DNA of 64,000 nucleotides from Pseudomonadota bacterium (lineage in GTDB: Bacteria > Pseudomonadota > Gammaproteobacteria > Burkholderiales > Burkholderiaceae_C). Made by a program: the position numbers and the translations under genes. This document shows positions 25,899 through 35,041 of the stretch, piece after piece. Location: the NCBI GenBank assembly GCA_018241225.1, contig JAFEEG010000044.1, forward strand, positions 32,443-96,442, written 5' to 3'. Below the pieces are notes generated by a model. It was not told where the DNA came from. It did no database searches and was given only the letters and a program-made list of their open reading frames with translations. Position 1 is the first letter of the stretch, and each line of letters opens with the position of its first letter.

Positions 25899-27090
25899 GC
25901 GCCGCCGCGGGCCGCGCCGGTGCCCGCAGCATCATCAGCGCCCCGAATGCCAGCAGCGCCAGCGCGCTGGAGATCCACAGCGAACCCAGCCCCCAGCGCT
26001 CAATGCACAACCCGAAGAGCCAGGGTGCCGCTGCCTGGGCCATGCCCGCAGGAACCATCAGCAGGCCCTGGCGCTTGCCATAGCCGGCGGCGCCGAACAG
26101 GGCCAGTGGCAGCGTGCCCCGGGCGATGGTCAGGATGCCGTTGCCCGTGCCGTGGATGATGACGAAGGCTGCAGCGGCGGGCGCGCCCGCCAGCGCGAGC
26201 AGCGCCGCACCGGCCGGATGCGCCAATGCCGCCAGCCGCCCCGACAGCAGCGGATGCAGCTTGCCCAGCACGCCGAACTCCAGCACGCGCCCGGCCACCT
26301 GTGCCGGCCCCACCAGCGCTGCCACCGCCACTGCCGAAGCGACCGAGGCCCCCGCGATCACCAGCAAGCCGGGCAGGTGCGCCGCCATGGCGGTGCTGTT
26401 GAAAACGACAACGGAGAACACCAGCGCCAGCAGCAGCGTGGCGCGCGCGATCGTTCCTTCGCCTGCCGGCGGGGGAGTCGGCGGCGCATGGCCGCCGGCA
26501 GGGCGCGGCGAACTCGCTGGCGTGGAGGTGCCCGTGGGCAGCAGGGCATGCAGGGGCAGTGCCACCAGCAGCTGCAACAGCGCCCAGCCGTAGCAGGCGC
26601 CGCGCCAGCCCAGGCGCGACTCCATCCAGGCGCTGAGCGGCCAGCCCACGGTGCTGGCGAAACCGCCGAACAGCGTGACGCCGGTAATGGCGCCACGCGC
26701 GTTGTGTCCGTAAAGGCGCACAAGCGTGGCAAAGGCGCCCTCGTACAGGCCACCGCACATGGCCAGGCCCAGCAGCGCCCAGGCCGCGAACATCCAGGCA
26801 GGGTTGCGTGCACTGCCCAACAGCAGCAGGGCGAGGGCGAAGACGACACTGGTGATCACCAGGATCGGCCGACCGTCAAAACGGTCGAAGGTGCGCCCGA
26901 CGTGAGGGCCCACAAACGCGGACATCAGCAAGGCCACTGAAAAGGCCGCGAAGACGGTCGAGCTGGCAATGCCCAGCTCCCGCGACATCGGCACGGCCAG
27001 CACGGCCGGCAGGTAGAAGGACGATGCGAAGGCCAGGATCTGGTTGATGCCCAGGGCGGCGATGACAGCGGACTGGCGGCGAAACTGCAT
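25888..27090 (-). CDS. MFS transporter
   Basis: About 400 residues, twelve hydrophobic segments in two halves. The loop motif is GPHVGRTFDRFDGRPIL. A hydrophilic Pro-rich loop (TSTPASSPRPAGGHAPPTPP) joins the halves. The first ATG that gives a normal N-terminal helix is at 27090 (MQFRRQSAVIAALG). Substrate unknown; it resembles oxalate/formate-type or CynX-like carriers in general layout only. Confidence 0.82.
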   Translation of the reverse strand: MQFRRQSAVIAALGINQILAFASSFYLPAVLAVPMSRELGIASSTVFAAFSVALLMSAFVGPHVGRTFDRFDGRPILVITSVVFALALLLLGSARNPAWMFAAWALLGLAMCGGLYEGAFATLVRLYGHNARGAITGVTLFGGFASTVGWPLSAWMESRLGWRGACYGWALLQLLVALPLHALLPTGTSTPASSPRPAGGHAPPTPPPAGEGTIARATLLLALVFSVVVFNSTAMAAHLPGLLVIAGASVASAVAVAALVGPAQVAGRVLEFGVLGKLHPLLSGRLAALAHPAGAALLALAGAPAAAAFVIIHGTGNGILTIARGTLPLALFGAAGYGKRQGLLMVPAGMAQAAAPWLFGLCIERWGLGSLWISSALALLAFGALMMLRAPARPAAALSR

Positions 27091-27175
27091 GCGTGAAGAA
27101 AAGCGGCCCTGAGGCTGTGAAGACGGGATGGTCGACTCTAGCGCGCACTCGCGCACAGCCCGGCCGAGGAGCAGA

Positions 27176-27766
27176 ATGCAAGACATGCGTGCGCCCCGCC
27201 TGCTTCTTGCCGCGACCCTTGCCGCGACCTTTGCCGTGCTTGCCGCCAGTGCAGGCGCGCAAGTGCTGCGCTGCGAGGACGCGGCGGGCAAGGTGACCTA
27301 CACCGACGGTACCTGCCCCGCGGGTACCAAGCCCCAGCGTGTGTCCACGCAGGAGCCGGTGAGCGTGCTGCCCGACCCGCAGGGCGACAGTGCGCGGGCC
27401 GCTCGCGAGGCCAGGCAGCACTACAGCGAACCACCCGCGCAGCACAGCACGGCGCCCGCCGGCGCGGTGATCATCGATGGCCGTGGCAGCGCGCCCTCCG
27501 AGCAGCGCTGGGACAGCGACCTGGGCGGCGACCCGCAGGTGGCGGCCGACGGCTACTACCCCTACGCTTATCCCTACGGTGCCGGCGTGGCTCGCCCGCC
27601 CGCACGGCAGCGCGACATGCGCCCGCGCATCCGCAATTGCGACGCCACCGGCTGCACCGACCGCCAGGGCAACACCTACAACCAGAACACCGGCAAGCTC
27701 GACCGCTACACGAACATCGACGGCAAGACCTGCCGGCCGGTCGGCACCACCGTTGTGTGCCGCTGA
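27176..27766 (+). CDS. DUF4124 domain exported protein
   Basis: About 196 residues. A signal peptide covers residues 1-28 (LLLAATLAATFAVLAASAGA). The DUF4124 module follows immediately: VLRCEDAAGKVTYTDGTCPA, with paired Cys. The middle is low-complexity with YYPYAYPYG, and the C-terminus has four more Cys (RNCDATGCTD, then KTCRPV and VVCR), suggesting disulfides in the periplasm. GAGGAG sits five bases before the ATG at 27176. DUF4124 proteins are common in betaproteobacteria and of unknown function. Confidence 0.8.
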   Translation: MQDMRAPRLLLAATLAATFAVLAASAGAQVLRCEDAAGKVTYTDGTCPAGTKPQRVSTQEPVSVLPDPQGDSARAAREARQHYSEPPAQHSTAPAGAVIIDGRGSAPSEQRWDSDLGGDPQVAADGYYPYAYPYGAGVARPPARQRDMRPRIRNCDATGCTDRQGNTYNQNTGKLDRYTNIDGKTCRPVGTTVVCR

Positions 27767-27777
27767 ATAAAAGCGGC

Positions 27778-28947
27778 CTACCAGCCCAGCTGCCTGGCGG
27801 CCAGCTCTTTCATGATTTCCTCGGCGCCGCCGCCGATCATCATCACCTTCACCTCGCGGTAGATGCGCTCGCTGACGGTGCCGCGCATGTAGCCCATGCC
27901 GCCCAGGATCTGCACCGCGGCATCGGCGCAGAACTGCATGGTCTGCGTGGCGTGGTTCTTCAGCAGGCAGACCTGGGCCACCCACTCCGGCGCGTTGTCG
28001 CGGCCTTGCGCATGCAGCGCATCACCCTGCGCGGCCACCGCTTCGAGCCAAGCCTCGGTGGACGAAATGCGCATCTGCATGTCCACCAGCTTGTGGCGCA
28101 GCACCTGGTGCTCGAGCAGCGCCGCGCCGAAGGTCTTGCGCTGGCGAGCCCAGTCCAGCGCTTCGTCCAGGCAGGCCTGTGCGTAGCCCAGGGCCGCGGC
28201 GGCCAGGCCGAAGCGCTCGCCGTTGAAGTTGCCCATGATGATGCGAAAGCCCGAGCCTTCGCTGCCAAGCAGGTTGCGCGCCGGCACGCGCACTCCGTCG
28301 AAGTGCAGCTGCGCGGTGTCGGAGCTGTGCCAACCCATCTTGGCCAGGCGGGTGCGGCGGATGCCCGGCGCATCGCCCGGCACCAGCAGCATGGAGATGC
28401 CGCCCGCGCCCCTGGAGGCCGGGTCGGTGCGCACCGCCACCGTGAGCCAGTCGGCCCGCATGCCGGATGTGATGAAGGTCTTCTCGCCGTCGACGATGTA
28501 GTGGTCGCCCTCGCGCCGCGCGGAGGTGCGCAGCTGCGCCACATCGGAGCCGCCGCCCGGCTCGGTGATGGCCAGGGCAGAGATCTGTTCGCCGCGCAGC
28601 ACCGGCGGCACCACTTCGCGCTGCAGCTGCGGCGAGCCGTGCGCGATGACCGGCGGCAGGCCGATGTTGTGCGAGAACAGGCTGGCCAGCACGCCGCCGC
28701 TGGTGCCATGGCGCGCCAGCGCCACCCACAGCGGCAGCTTCAGCGCCAGCGGGGCGGGCGTGCCGCCCAGGTCCTCGGGATAGCCGATGCCCAGGAAGCC
28801 CAGTTCGCCCGCGCGCCGGTACAGCGCGCGCGGAAATTCGCCGGCCTCGTCCCACGCGGTGGCATGCGGCGCGATCTCGCTCTTTGCAAAGCGCGTGGTC
28901 GCGTCGGCCAGTGCCTCGCGCGTTTCGCGCAGGTTGTCGTCGTTCAT
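27778..28947 (-). CDS. Acyl-CoA dehydrogenase
   Basis: A 389-residue flavoenzyme that makes trans-2-enoyl-CoA. FAD and substrate motifs are ALAITEPGGGSDVAQLRTSA, HYIVDGEKTFITSGMRADWL and, near the C-terminus, AVQILGGMGYMRGTVSERIY. The fatty-acyl catalytic Glu position lies in the MMIGGGAEEIMKE stretch. It is the last gene of the minus-strand catabolic operon, separated from the preceding dehydrogenase gene by a repeat-bearing 79-bp gap. It may act on the citronellyl/isovaleryl type of branched substrate implied by its neighbours. Confidence 0.88.
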   Translation of the reverse strand: MNDDNLRETREALADATTRFAKSEIAPHATAWDEAGEFPRALYRRAGELGFLGIGYPEDLGGTPAPLALKLPLWVALARHGTSGGVLASLFSHNIGLPPVIAHGSPQLQREVVPPVLRGEQISALAITEPGGGSDVAQLRTSARREGDHYIVDGEKTFITSGMRADWLTVAVRTDPASRGAGGISMLLVPGDAPGIRRTRLAKMGWHSSDTAQLHFDGVRVPARNLLGSEGSGFRIIMGNFNGERFGLAAAALGYAQACLDEALDWARQRKTFGAALLEHQVLRHKLVDMQMRISSTEAWLEAVAAQGDALHAQGRDNAPEWVAQVCLLKNHATQTMQFCADAAVQILGGMGYMRGTVSERIYREVKVMMIGGGAEEIMKELAARQLGW

Positions 28948-28959
28948 CGCCGGGCCGCC

Positions 28960-29025
28960 CCAAGATGAACAGCGCCCCCTTGGGGGGCAGCGGACCTCGC
29001 GCAGCGGGGAAGCGTGGGGGTCACG
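28960..29025. repeat. REP-like intergenic element with GC hairpin
   Basis: The gap between the two acyl-CoA dehydrogenase genes holds the hairpin GCCCCC-TTG-GGGGGC (28974-28988) followed by GGACCTCGCGCAGCGGGGAA and AGCGTGGGGG. I recall this layout, a CCCC/GGGG hairpin then an AGCG-rich arm, as a dispersed intergenic repeat of Comamonadaceae. No second copy is in the window, so repetition itself is not shown here. Confidence 0.5.
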
Positions 29026-29026
29026 T

Positions 29027-30187
29027 TCATTGCCGGGGTGGCCGCTTGGCGATGCCCATGGTCTTGGCCAGGATGCCGAGCATCACCTCGTCCGCGCCGC
29101 CGCCGATGGAGCCAAGGCGGCCGTCGCGGAACAGGCGCGAAATGCGGTTCTCCCAGGTAAAGCCCATGCCGCCCCAGAACTGCAGGCAGGTGTCGGACAC
29201 CTCGCGCGTCAGCCGGCCGGTCTTGAGCTTGGCCATGGAGGCCAGCTGCGTCACGTCCTCGCCCTTCACATGCAGGTCGCAGGCGCGGTAGGTGAGGGCG
29301 CGCAGCGCTTCCACCTCGGTCTTGAGTTCGGCCAGCTTGAACTGCACCCACTGCTGGTCGGCCAGCGTCGCGCCGAACATCTGGCGCTGCTGCGCCCATT
29401 CGATGGTCTGGGCAATGCACGCCTCCATGGGCTCCAGCGCGCTGGCGGCGGCCCACAGCCGCTCTTCCTGGAACTGCTGCATCTGGTAGACGAAGCCCTG
29501 GCCCTCCTCGCCGATGCGGTTGCGTTGCGGCACCCGCACGTTGTCGAAGTAGATCAGGCCGGTGTCGCTGGAGTGCATGCCGATCTTGCGGATCTTCTTC
29601 GCCTTCTCGATGCCGGGCGAATCCATGGGCACCATCACCAGCGACTTGTTGCGGTGCGCCGGTCCCTCGCTGGTGTTGACCAGCATGCACATCCAGTCGG
29701 CCTGCAGGCTGTTGGTGATCCACATCTTCTGGCCGGTGATGAGGTAGTCGTCACCGTCCTTCCTCGCGTAGCTCTTCAGGCCCGCCACGTCGCTGCCGGC
29801 GCCGGGCTCGCTCACGCCGATGCAGCCCACCATCTCGCCGGCGATGGCCGGCGCCAGGAACTCGCGGCGCAACTCGTCGCTGCCAAAGCGCGCCAGCGCC
29901 GGGGTGCACATGTCGGTCTGCACGCCAATGGCCATGGGAATGCCGCCGCAGTCGATGTGGCCCAGGGCTTCGGCCAATGCCATGGCGTAGGAATAGTCCA
30001 GGCCGGCGCCGCCAAACTCCTCTGGCTTGTTCAGGCCCAGCAGCCCCAGCTTGCCCAGCTTGCCGAAGACCTCGTGCGCGGGAAAGGCCTCGGCCTCCTC
30101 CCACTCTTCCACATGCGGATTGATTTCCTCGTCGATGAAGCGCCGCAGCGTCTTCTGGATCTCGAGGTGCTCGTGCGTGTATTGCAT
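29027..30187 (-). CDS. Acyl-CoA dehydrogenase, citronellyl-CoA/isovaleryl-CoA type
   Basis: A 386-residue dehydrogenase: MVGCIGVSEPGAGSDVAGLK, YLITGQKMWITNSLQADWMC and, near the end, QFWGGMGFTWENRISRLFRD. Together with the carboxylase genes upstream it looks like the AtuD (citronellyl-CoA) or LiuA (isovaleryl-CoA) position in acyclic-terpene or leucine catabolism. It begins 13 bp after the SDR stop. Choice between the two substrates needs comparison with characterised enzymes. Confidence 0.88.
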   Translation of the reverse strand: MQYTHEHLEIQKTLRRFIDEEINPHVEEWEEAEAFPAHEVFGKLGKLGLLGLNKPEEFGGAGLDYSYAMALAEALGHIDCGGIPMAIGVQTDMCTPALARFGSDELRREFLAPAIAGEMVGCIGVSEPGAGSDVAGLKSYARKDGDDYLITGQKMWITNSLQADWMCMLVNTSEGPAHRNKSLVMVPMDSPGIEKAKKIRKIGMHSSDTGLIYFDNVRVPQRNRIGEEGQGFVYQMQQFQEERLWAAASALEPMEACIAQTIEWAQQRQMFGATLADQQWVQFKLAELKTEVEALRALTYRACDLHVKGEDVTQLASMAKLKTGRLTREVSDTCLQFWGGMGFTWENRISRLFRDGRLGSIGGGADEVMLGILAKTMGIAKRPPRQ

Positions 30188-30200
30188 GCCTGGGTCTTTC

Positions 30201-31127
30201 TTAGTTCTCTTGTTCGTCCTGGAAGATGCGCGGCACCACCGCGCGGTGGAAGCCGTTGAAGGGCCTGACCGCCGCGCGCTTGCGCACCTGCGCATCCGGC
30301 TTGGCCATGGGCCAGCCCATGCGCACCTGCGGCCTGGCGCCGTCCACGCGCAGCACCGCGCCGCTGACAAAGGCAGCAGCCGGGCTGAGCAGGAAGACCA
30401 CCGCCGCCGAGGTCTCGGCCTCGGTGCCGAAGCGCCCGGCCGGCACCGTGCGGGGCATGGCGCGCAGCATGTCGCCGGCTTCGGGCGGGTAGTGATCCAT
30501 GCCGCTGGAGGCGATGTAGCCCGGCGCCACCGCGTTCACGCGCACACCCTGGGCTGCCCACTCCAGCGCGCCCGTCTCGGTGAAGCTCACCATGCCCGCG
30601 CGCGCCGCGCCGCTGTGGCCCATGTTGGGCATCGAGCCCCACATGTCGGCCACGATGTTCACGATGGCGCCGCCCTTGTGCTGCATGCCCTGGTTGAAGC
30701 ACTCGCGTGCCATCAGGAAGCCGCCCGTGAGGTTGGTGTCGATCACCGCGCCCCAACCCTTGGCCGAGATGCCCGCGAGCGGCGCGATGTACTGGCCGCC
30801 GGCGTTGTTCACCAGCGCATCGATGCGCCCGTGCGCGGCCAGCACGCCGGCCACGGTGGCGCGCACCGCGTCTTCGTTGCGGATGTCGCACACGGCGTGG
30901 CTGGCACGGCCGCCGTCGTGCTCGATCTCGGCCTGCACGGCCTGCAGCTTCTCGGCATTGCGGCCCACCAGCACCACATGGGCACCCAGCGATGCGAGCT
31001 CATGCGCGCAGCAGCGGCCAATGCCCGAGCCGCCGCCGGTGACGATGGCCACCTGGCCGTCGAACAGGCCCGGCGCGAACACGGAGCCATACCGTGCGGT
31101 TGAAGAAGATGTGGCGTCGAGGCTCAT
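30201..31127 (-). CDS. SDR oxidoreductase, trans-2-enoyl-CoA reductase / Atu-type
   Basis: A 308-residue short-chain dehydrogenase. The cofactor motif is VAIVTGGGSGIGRCCAHEL (T-G-x3-G-x-G) and NNAGGQ follows. The usual active-site Y-x3-K is absent: the position reads MGHSGAARAGMVSFTETGAL, like peroxisomal trans-2-enoyl-CoA and 2,4-dienoyl-CoA reductases. A 40-residue C-terminal extension (VRMGWPMAKPDAQVRKRAAV) goes beyond the SDR core. In atu clusters similar SDRs are called citronellol/citronellal dehydrogenases, but the missing Tyr-Lys favours a CoA-thioester reductase. It lies 38 bp after the biotin carboxylase gene. Confidence 0.82.
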   Translation of the reverse strand: MSLDATSSSTARYGSVFAPGLFDGQVAIVTGGGSGIGRCCAHELASLGAHVVLVGRNAEKLQAVQAEIEHDGGRASHAVCDIRNEDAVRATVAGVLAAHGRIDALVNNAGGQYIAPLAGISAKGWGAVIDTNLTGGFLMARECFNQGMQHKGGAIVNIVADMWGSMPNMGHSGAARAGMVSFTETGALEWAAQGVRVNAVAPGYIASSGMDHYPPEAGDMLRAMPRTVPAGRFGTEAETSAAVVFLLSPAAAFVSGAVLRVDGARPQVRMGWPMAKPDAQVRKRAAVRPFNGFHRAVVPRIFQDEQEN

Positions 31128-31165
31128 CACTGTGTTCCTGCCTGTCTGTTCGATGGTGGTGGTGT

Positions 31166-33163
31166 TCACGCAGGCGCGGCGACTTCGGCCACCACCTGGC
31201 GCATGGCCACCTGCTCGCCCACCGCCACGTGCACCACCGCCACGCGGCCGTCGCGCGGGGCGCAATGCAGATGCTCCATCTTCATGGCCTCCAGTGTCAG
31301 CAGGGGTTGCCCTGCCGTGACCAGCTCCCCTTCGCGGGCGAGCAGGGCGGTGACGCGGCCGCTCATGGCGGCGCGCAGCAGGCCGTCGCCGCCCTGCGTG
31401 CCCGCGGCGTCCGGCGCGGCCAGGGAGGTGTCGCGCACTTCGTGGGCGCGGCCCGCCAGATGCATTAGCAACCGGTCGCCCGACCGCGCCACGCGCAGCG
31501 TGGACTGCACGCCGCGAAGCAGCACCTGCCATTGCCCACCGCCCAGGTGGCGCAGGTCGACTTCGGTCGATGCGCCGCTGCCGTCGCCTTCGAGCGCCAC
31601 GCCATAGGCGCCGCCGCGCAGGCGCTGCACGGTTGCCGTGTGCGACTGCCCATCGAGCTCGAAGCGCAACGGTGCGACCAGTTGATGCGCCAGCGGCGAA
31701 GGCGCGCGGCCCGTGCCGGCCTGCAGCAGGGCAGCAGCCAGGCGAGCGGCGTCGGCCGCTTCGGTGGCGTTCCGTGCCAGCAGTTCGTCCAGGTGCTGCC
31801 CGATGAATGCGGTGGTGGCGCTGCCGTCGGCAAACGCGGGATGCGCTAGGCAACGCTGGAGAAAGTGCTGGTTGGTGGTCACGCCAAGCGCCACCGTGTC
31901 GGCCAGGCCCGCCAGCAGGCACTGCCGTGCCTCGCCCCGTGTGGCGCCGTGGGCAATGAGCTTGGCGACCATCGAGTCGTAATGCGGGCGCACCTGCGCG
32001 CCGGATGACAACGCATGCTCCACGCGCAGCAGCGAATCGGCCGGCTGCCAAACGCAGAAGGTGCCGCTTTGCGGCACGAAACCCTGCGCGGGATCTTCCG
32101 CGCACAGGCGCACCTCGATGGCGTGGCCGTCCAAGCGCACGTCTTCCTGGCGCAGCGCCAGCGGCTCGCCCGTGGCGATGCGCAGTTGCAGCGCCACCAG
32201 GTCCAGGCCCGTCAGCGCCTCGGTCACCGGGTGCTCCACTTGCAGCCGCGTGTTCATTTCCATGAACCAGAAGTTGCCGGAGGCTTCGAGCAGGAATTCG
32301 AGCGTGCCCGCGCCTTCGTAGCCGATGGCGCGCACGGCCGCCAGCGCGGCCTGGCCCATGCGCTTGCGCAATGCGGGCGACACGGCCGGCGAAGGTGCTT
32401 CCTCGATGATCTTCTGGTGGCGCCGCTGCACCGAGCAGTCACGCTCGCCCAGGTGGATGGCGTGGCCATGGCGGTCGGCCATGACCTGGATCTCGATGTG
32501 GCGCGGCGCCGTCACTGCGCGCTCCAGCAACACGGTCGCGTCGCCGAAGGCATGCAGCGCTTCGGACTGCGCGCTTTGCAGCAGCGCTGCGAACTGCTCG
32601 GGCCCTTCCGCCAGCCGCATACCACGCCCGCCGCCGCCGGCCACGGCCTTGATCATCACCGGCCAGCCGATGGCTTCGGCTTCGTGCAGCAGCGTGGCCG
32701 CGCCCTGGTCCTCGCCCTGGTAGCCGGGAATGCACGGCACGCCGGCGGCCTGCATCAGCCGCTTGGCGGCGGCCTTGTCGCCCATGGCCAAGATGCTTTC
32801 GGACGAAGGCCCGACGAAGACCAGGCCCGCCTCCTTGCAGCGCCGGGCAAATTGCGCGTTCTCGGCCAGGAAGCCGTAGCCGGGGTGCACCGCATCTGCG
32901 CCGCTGGCTCGCGCCGCCGCCAGGATGGCGTCGATGTTCAGGTAGCTTTGCGCCGGCTCGGCCGGGCCGATGTGCACGGCCTGGTCGGCGTGCCTTACGT
33001 GGGGTGCGTCGGCATCGGCACTGGAATACACGGCCACCGTGCGCAAGCCCATCGCCTTGGTGGTGCGCAGGATGCGCATCGCAATCTCGCCGCGATTGGC
33101 GATGAGCAGCGTGTGGAACGGTGTCCTGTTCGTCATCGTCGCTGTTGTTGTTGTTGTGGTCAT
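31166..33163 (-). CDS. Biotin carboxylase/BCCP subunit of an acyl-CoA carboxylase (geranyl-CoA or methylcrotonyl-CoA type)
   Basis: A 665-residue subunit. The biotin carboxylase domain starts TLLIANRGEIAMRILRTTKA, with the ATP lid AVAGGGGRGMRL and catalytic region SVQRRHQKIIEEAPSP and FMEMNTRLQVEHPVTE. The C-terminal biotin carrier has the lysine in LLTLEAMKMEHLHC. It overlaps the carboxyltransferase stop by ATGA. The reading PGYQGEDQ in the lid region is nearer to AtuF (geranyl-CoA carboxylase) than the GYHG of typical methylcrotonyl-CoA carboxylases, by my recollection. An N-terminal Thr run (MTTTTTTATMTNR) precedes the domain; the Met at codon 10 is an alternative start. Confidence 0.85.
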   Translation of the reverse strand: MTTTTTTATMTNRTPFHTLLIANRGEIAMRILRTTKAMGLRTVAVYSSADADAPHVRHADQAVHIGPAEPAQSYLNIDAILAAARASGADAVHPGYGFLAENAQFARRCKEAGLVFVGPSSESILAMGDKAAAKRLMQAAGVPCIPGYQGEDQGAATLLHEAEAIGWPVMIKAVAGGGGRGMRLAEGPEQFAALLQSAQSEALHAFGDATVLLERAVTAPRHIEIQVMADRHGHAIHLGERDCSVQRRHQKIIEEAPSPAVSPALRKRMGQAALAAVRAIGYEGAGTLEFLLEASGNFWFMEMNTRLQVEHPVTEALTGLDLVALQLRIATGEPLALRQEDVRLDGHAIEVRLCAEDPAQGFVPQSGTFCVWQPADSLLRVEHALSSGAQVRPHYDSMVAKLIAHGATRGEARQCLLAGLADTVALGVTTNQHFLQRCLAHPAFADGSATTAFIGQHLDELLARNATEAADAARLAAALLQAGTGRAPSPLAHQLVAPLRFELDGQSHTATVQRLRGGAYGVALEGDGSGASTEVDLRHLGGGQWQVLLRGVQSTLRVARSGDRLLMHLAGRAHEVRDTSLAAPDAAGTQGGDGLLRAAMSGRVTALLAREGELVTAGQPLLTLEAMKMEHLHCAPRDGRVAVVHVAVGEQVAMRQVVAEVAAPA

Positions 33164-34782
33164 GGCCGCGCCACCGAGAACTGCATGGCCTGGGGTGTGC
33201 GCCGCTCGCTCTGGCGGCAGATGCCGAACAGTTCGGCCAGCACGGCGCGCGTGTCGCGCGGATCGATCACGCCGTCGTCCAGCAGCAGGGCGCTAGTGGC
33301 GAACACGCTCATCTGTTTTTCGAAGCGATCGACGATCTGCTGCTGCATGGCCGCCAGCTTGGCCGGGTCGGCCGCGCCGCCCTTGCGCGCCATGCCCGCC
33401 TCCATGACGATGGCCATGGTCTTGGCGGCCTGCTCGCCCCCCATGACGGCGGTGCGTGCGTTGGGCCACGAGAGCGCAAAGCGCGGCGCAAAGCCGCGGC
33501 CGCACATGCCGTAGTTGCCCGCGCCGTACGAGGCGCCGCAGTGCAGCGTGATCTGCGGCACCGCGGCGTTGGTCACGGCCTGGATCATCTTGGCCCCGTG
33601 CTTGATGATGCCGGCCTCTTCATGCGCCACGCCCACCATGTAGCCGGTGATGTTCTGCAGATAGAGCAGCGGCGTGCGGCTCTGGCAGCAGGCCTGGATG
33701 AAGTGCGTGGCCTTCACCGCGCCGTCCGAATCGATCGGTCCGTTGTTGGTGATGACGCCCACCGCATGGCCTTCGAGCCGGATGTGGCCGCACACGGTGG
33801 CGCTGCCGTAGTTCTCGGAAAAAGGCAGGAACTCGGAGTTGTCGGCAATGCGCGCGATGACTTCGCGCATGTCCACCGGCCGCTTGGCATCCGAGGGCAT
33901 GACGCCAAGCAGTTCTTCGGCCGCATGACGGGGCGGCTCGAAGTCGCGCGGCGCCTCGTCGTCTCGCCGCTCCCAGTCGATGCTGGCGAGGATGTCGCGT
34001 GCAATGCGAATGGCGTCGCGGTCGTCTTCGGCCAGGTAGTCGCCCAGGCCCGAGACGTGGGTGTGCATGACGGCGCCGCCGAGCTCTTCCTCGGTGGCGA
34101 CTTCGCCGGTGGCGGCCTTGAGCAGCGGCGGGCCGGCCAGAAAGGCCCGCGAGCGGCCCCGCACCATCACGATGTAGTCCGACAGGCCAGTCTGGTAGGC
34201 ACCGCCTGCGGTGGACGAGCCATGGGTGACGGTGACCACCGGCAGGCCCGCTGCCGAGAGCCGGGCGAGGTTGCGAAAGATCTGCCCGCCGCGCACGAAT
34301 TCCTCGACGCGGTAGGCCATGAGGTTGGCGCCTGCGCTCTCGACCAGTTGCACGTAGGGCAGCTTGTTCTCCAGCGCGATTTCCTGCATGCGAAGCTGCT
34401 TGTCCAGGCCCATGGGTTGCAGGGCGCCGGCGTCGATGCCGGAGTCGGAGGCGCACACCATGCAGCGCACGCCCGATACGTAGCCGATTCCGGCAACGAT
34501 GCCGCCGCCGGGCACGCTCTTGTCCAGGTCGGGGTTGTCGCGGCCCAGGCCGGCGAGGGTGCAAAGCGGGATGAAGGGGGCGCCGGGGTCGAGCAGCAAT
34601 GCCATTCGCTCGCGCGGCAACAGCTGTCCGCGTTTGGCAAAACGCTCGGCCGAGGCTTGCGATGCGGCGCTTGCGCGGGCTTCGTGGGTGCGGACCTGGT
34701 CCAGAAGGGCGAGCATGCTGGCGCGCTGCGCCTGGAACGATTCGCCGTTGGCGTTGAGTCTGGAGTCGATGATGGCTGGCAT
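33160..34782 (-). CDS. Carboxyltransferase (beta) subunit of the same acyl-CoA carboxylase
   Basis: A 540-residue crotonase-fold carboxyltransferase. Oxyanion-hole regions are THGSSTAGGAYQTGLSDYIV and ASYGAGNYGMCGRGFAPRF, and the core has ITGYMVGVAHEEAGIIKHGA. It is paired with the biotin carboxylase gene and is first in the operon. Proteins of this shape are AtuC, LiuB or PccB-like; the acid size is governed by residues I cannot align here. Upstream, 34783-35041 is a divergent promoter region shared with the TonB-C lipoprotein gene. Confidence 0.88.
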   Translation of the reverse strand: MPAIIDSRLNANGESFQAQRASMLALLDQVRTHEARASAASQASAERFAKRGQLLPRERMALLLDPGAPFIPLCTLAGLGRDNPDLDKSVPGGGIVAGIGYVSGVRCMVCASDSGIDAGALQPMGLDKQLRMQEIALENKLPYVQLVESAGANLMAYRVEEFVRGGQIFRNLARLSAAGLPVVTVTHGSSTAGGAYQTGLSDYIVMVRGRSRAFLAGPPLLKAATGEVATEEELGGAVMHTHVSGLGDYLAEDDRDAIRIARDILASIDWERRDDEAPRDFEPPRHAAEELLGVMPSDAKRPVDMREVIARIADNSEFLPFSENYGSATVCGHIRLEGHAVGVITNNGPIDSDGAVKATHFIQACCQSRTPLLYLQNITGYMVGVAHEEAGIIKHGAKMIQAVTNAAVPQITLHCGASYGAGNYGMCGRGFAPRFALSWPNARTAVMGGEQAAKTMAIVMEAGMARKGGAADPAKLAAMQQQIVDRFEKQMSVFATSALLLDDGVIDPRDTRAVLAELFGICRQSERRTPQAMQFSVARP

Positions 34783-35041
34783 GAAGTGGCTGGCGCTTGC
34801 TCTTCTTGGACTCTATGCGGGGCGGGGGGATGGGGCTTGCGGTAACTGGCTAAGGGGGCCGTCGTGCCTTGTGCTCGTGGGTGGGCACACAGGCCTTTGC
34901 CAGGACGCGGCGTGGTTGATCGACGGGGCATGGTTGCTTGCTTGACGAATGGCCGACATTCGCTGGCTACCATCGGTCCAGCAAACTGATACCCGCTCAG
35001 GTCATCGACCGAAAACTGCAAAGCGAAAGTAGTCTTGAGAC

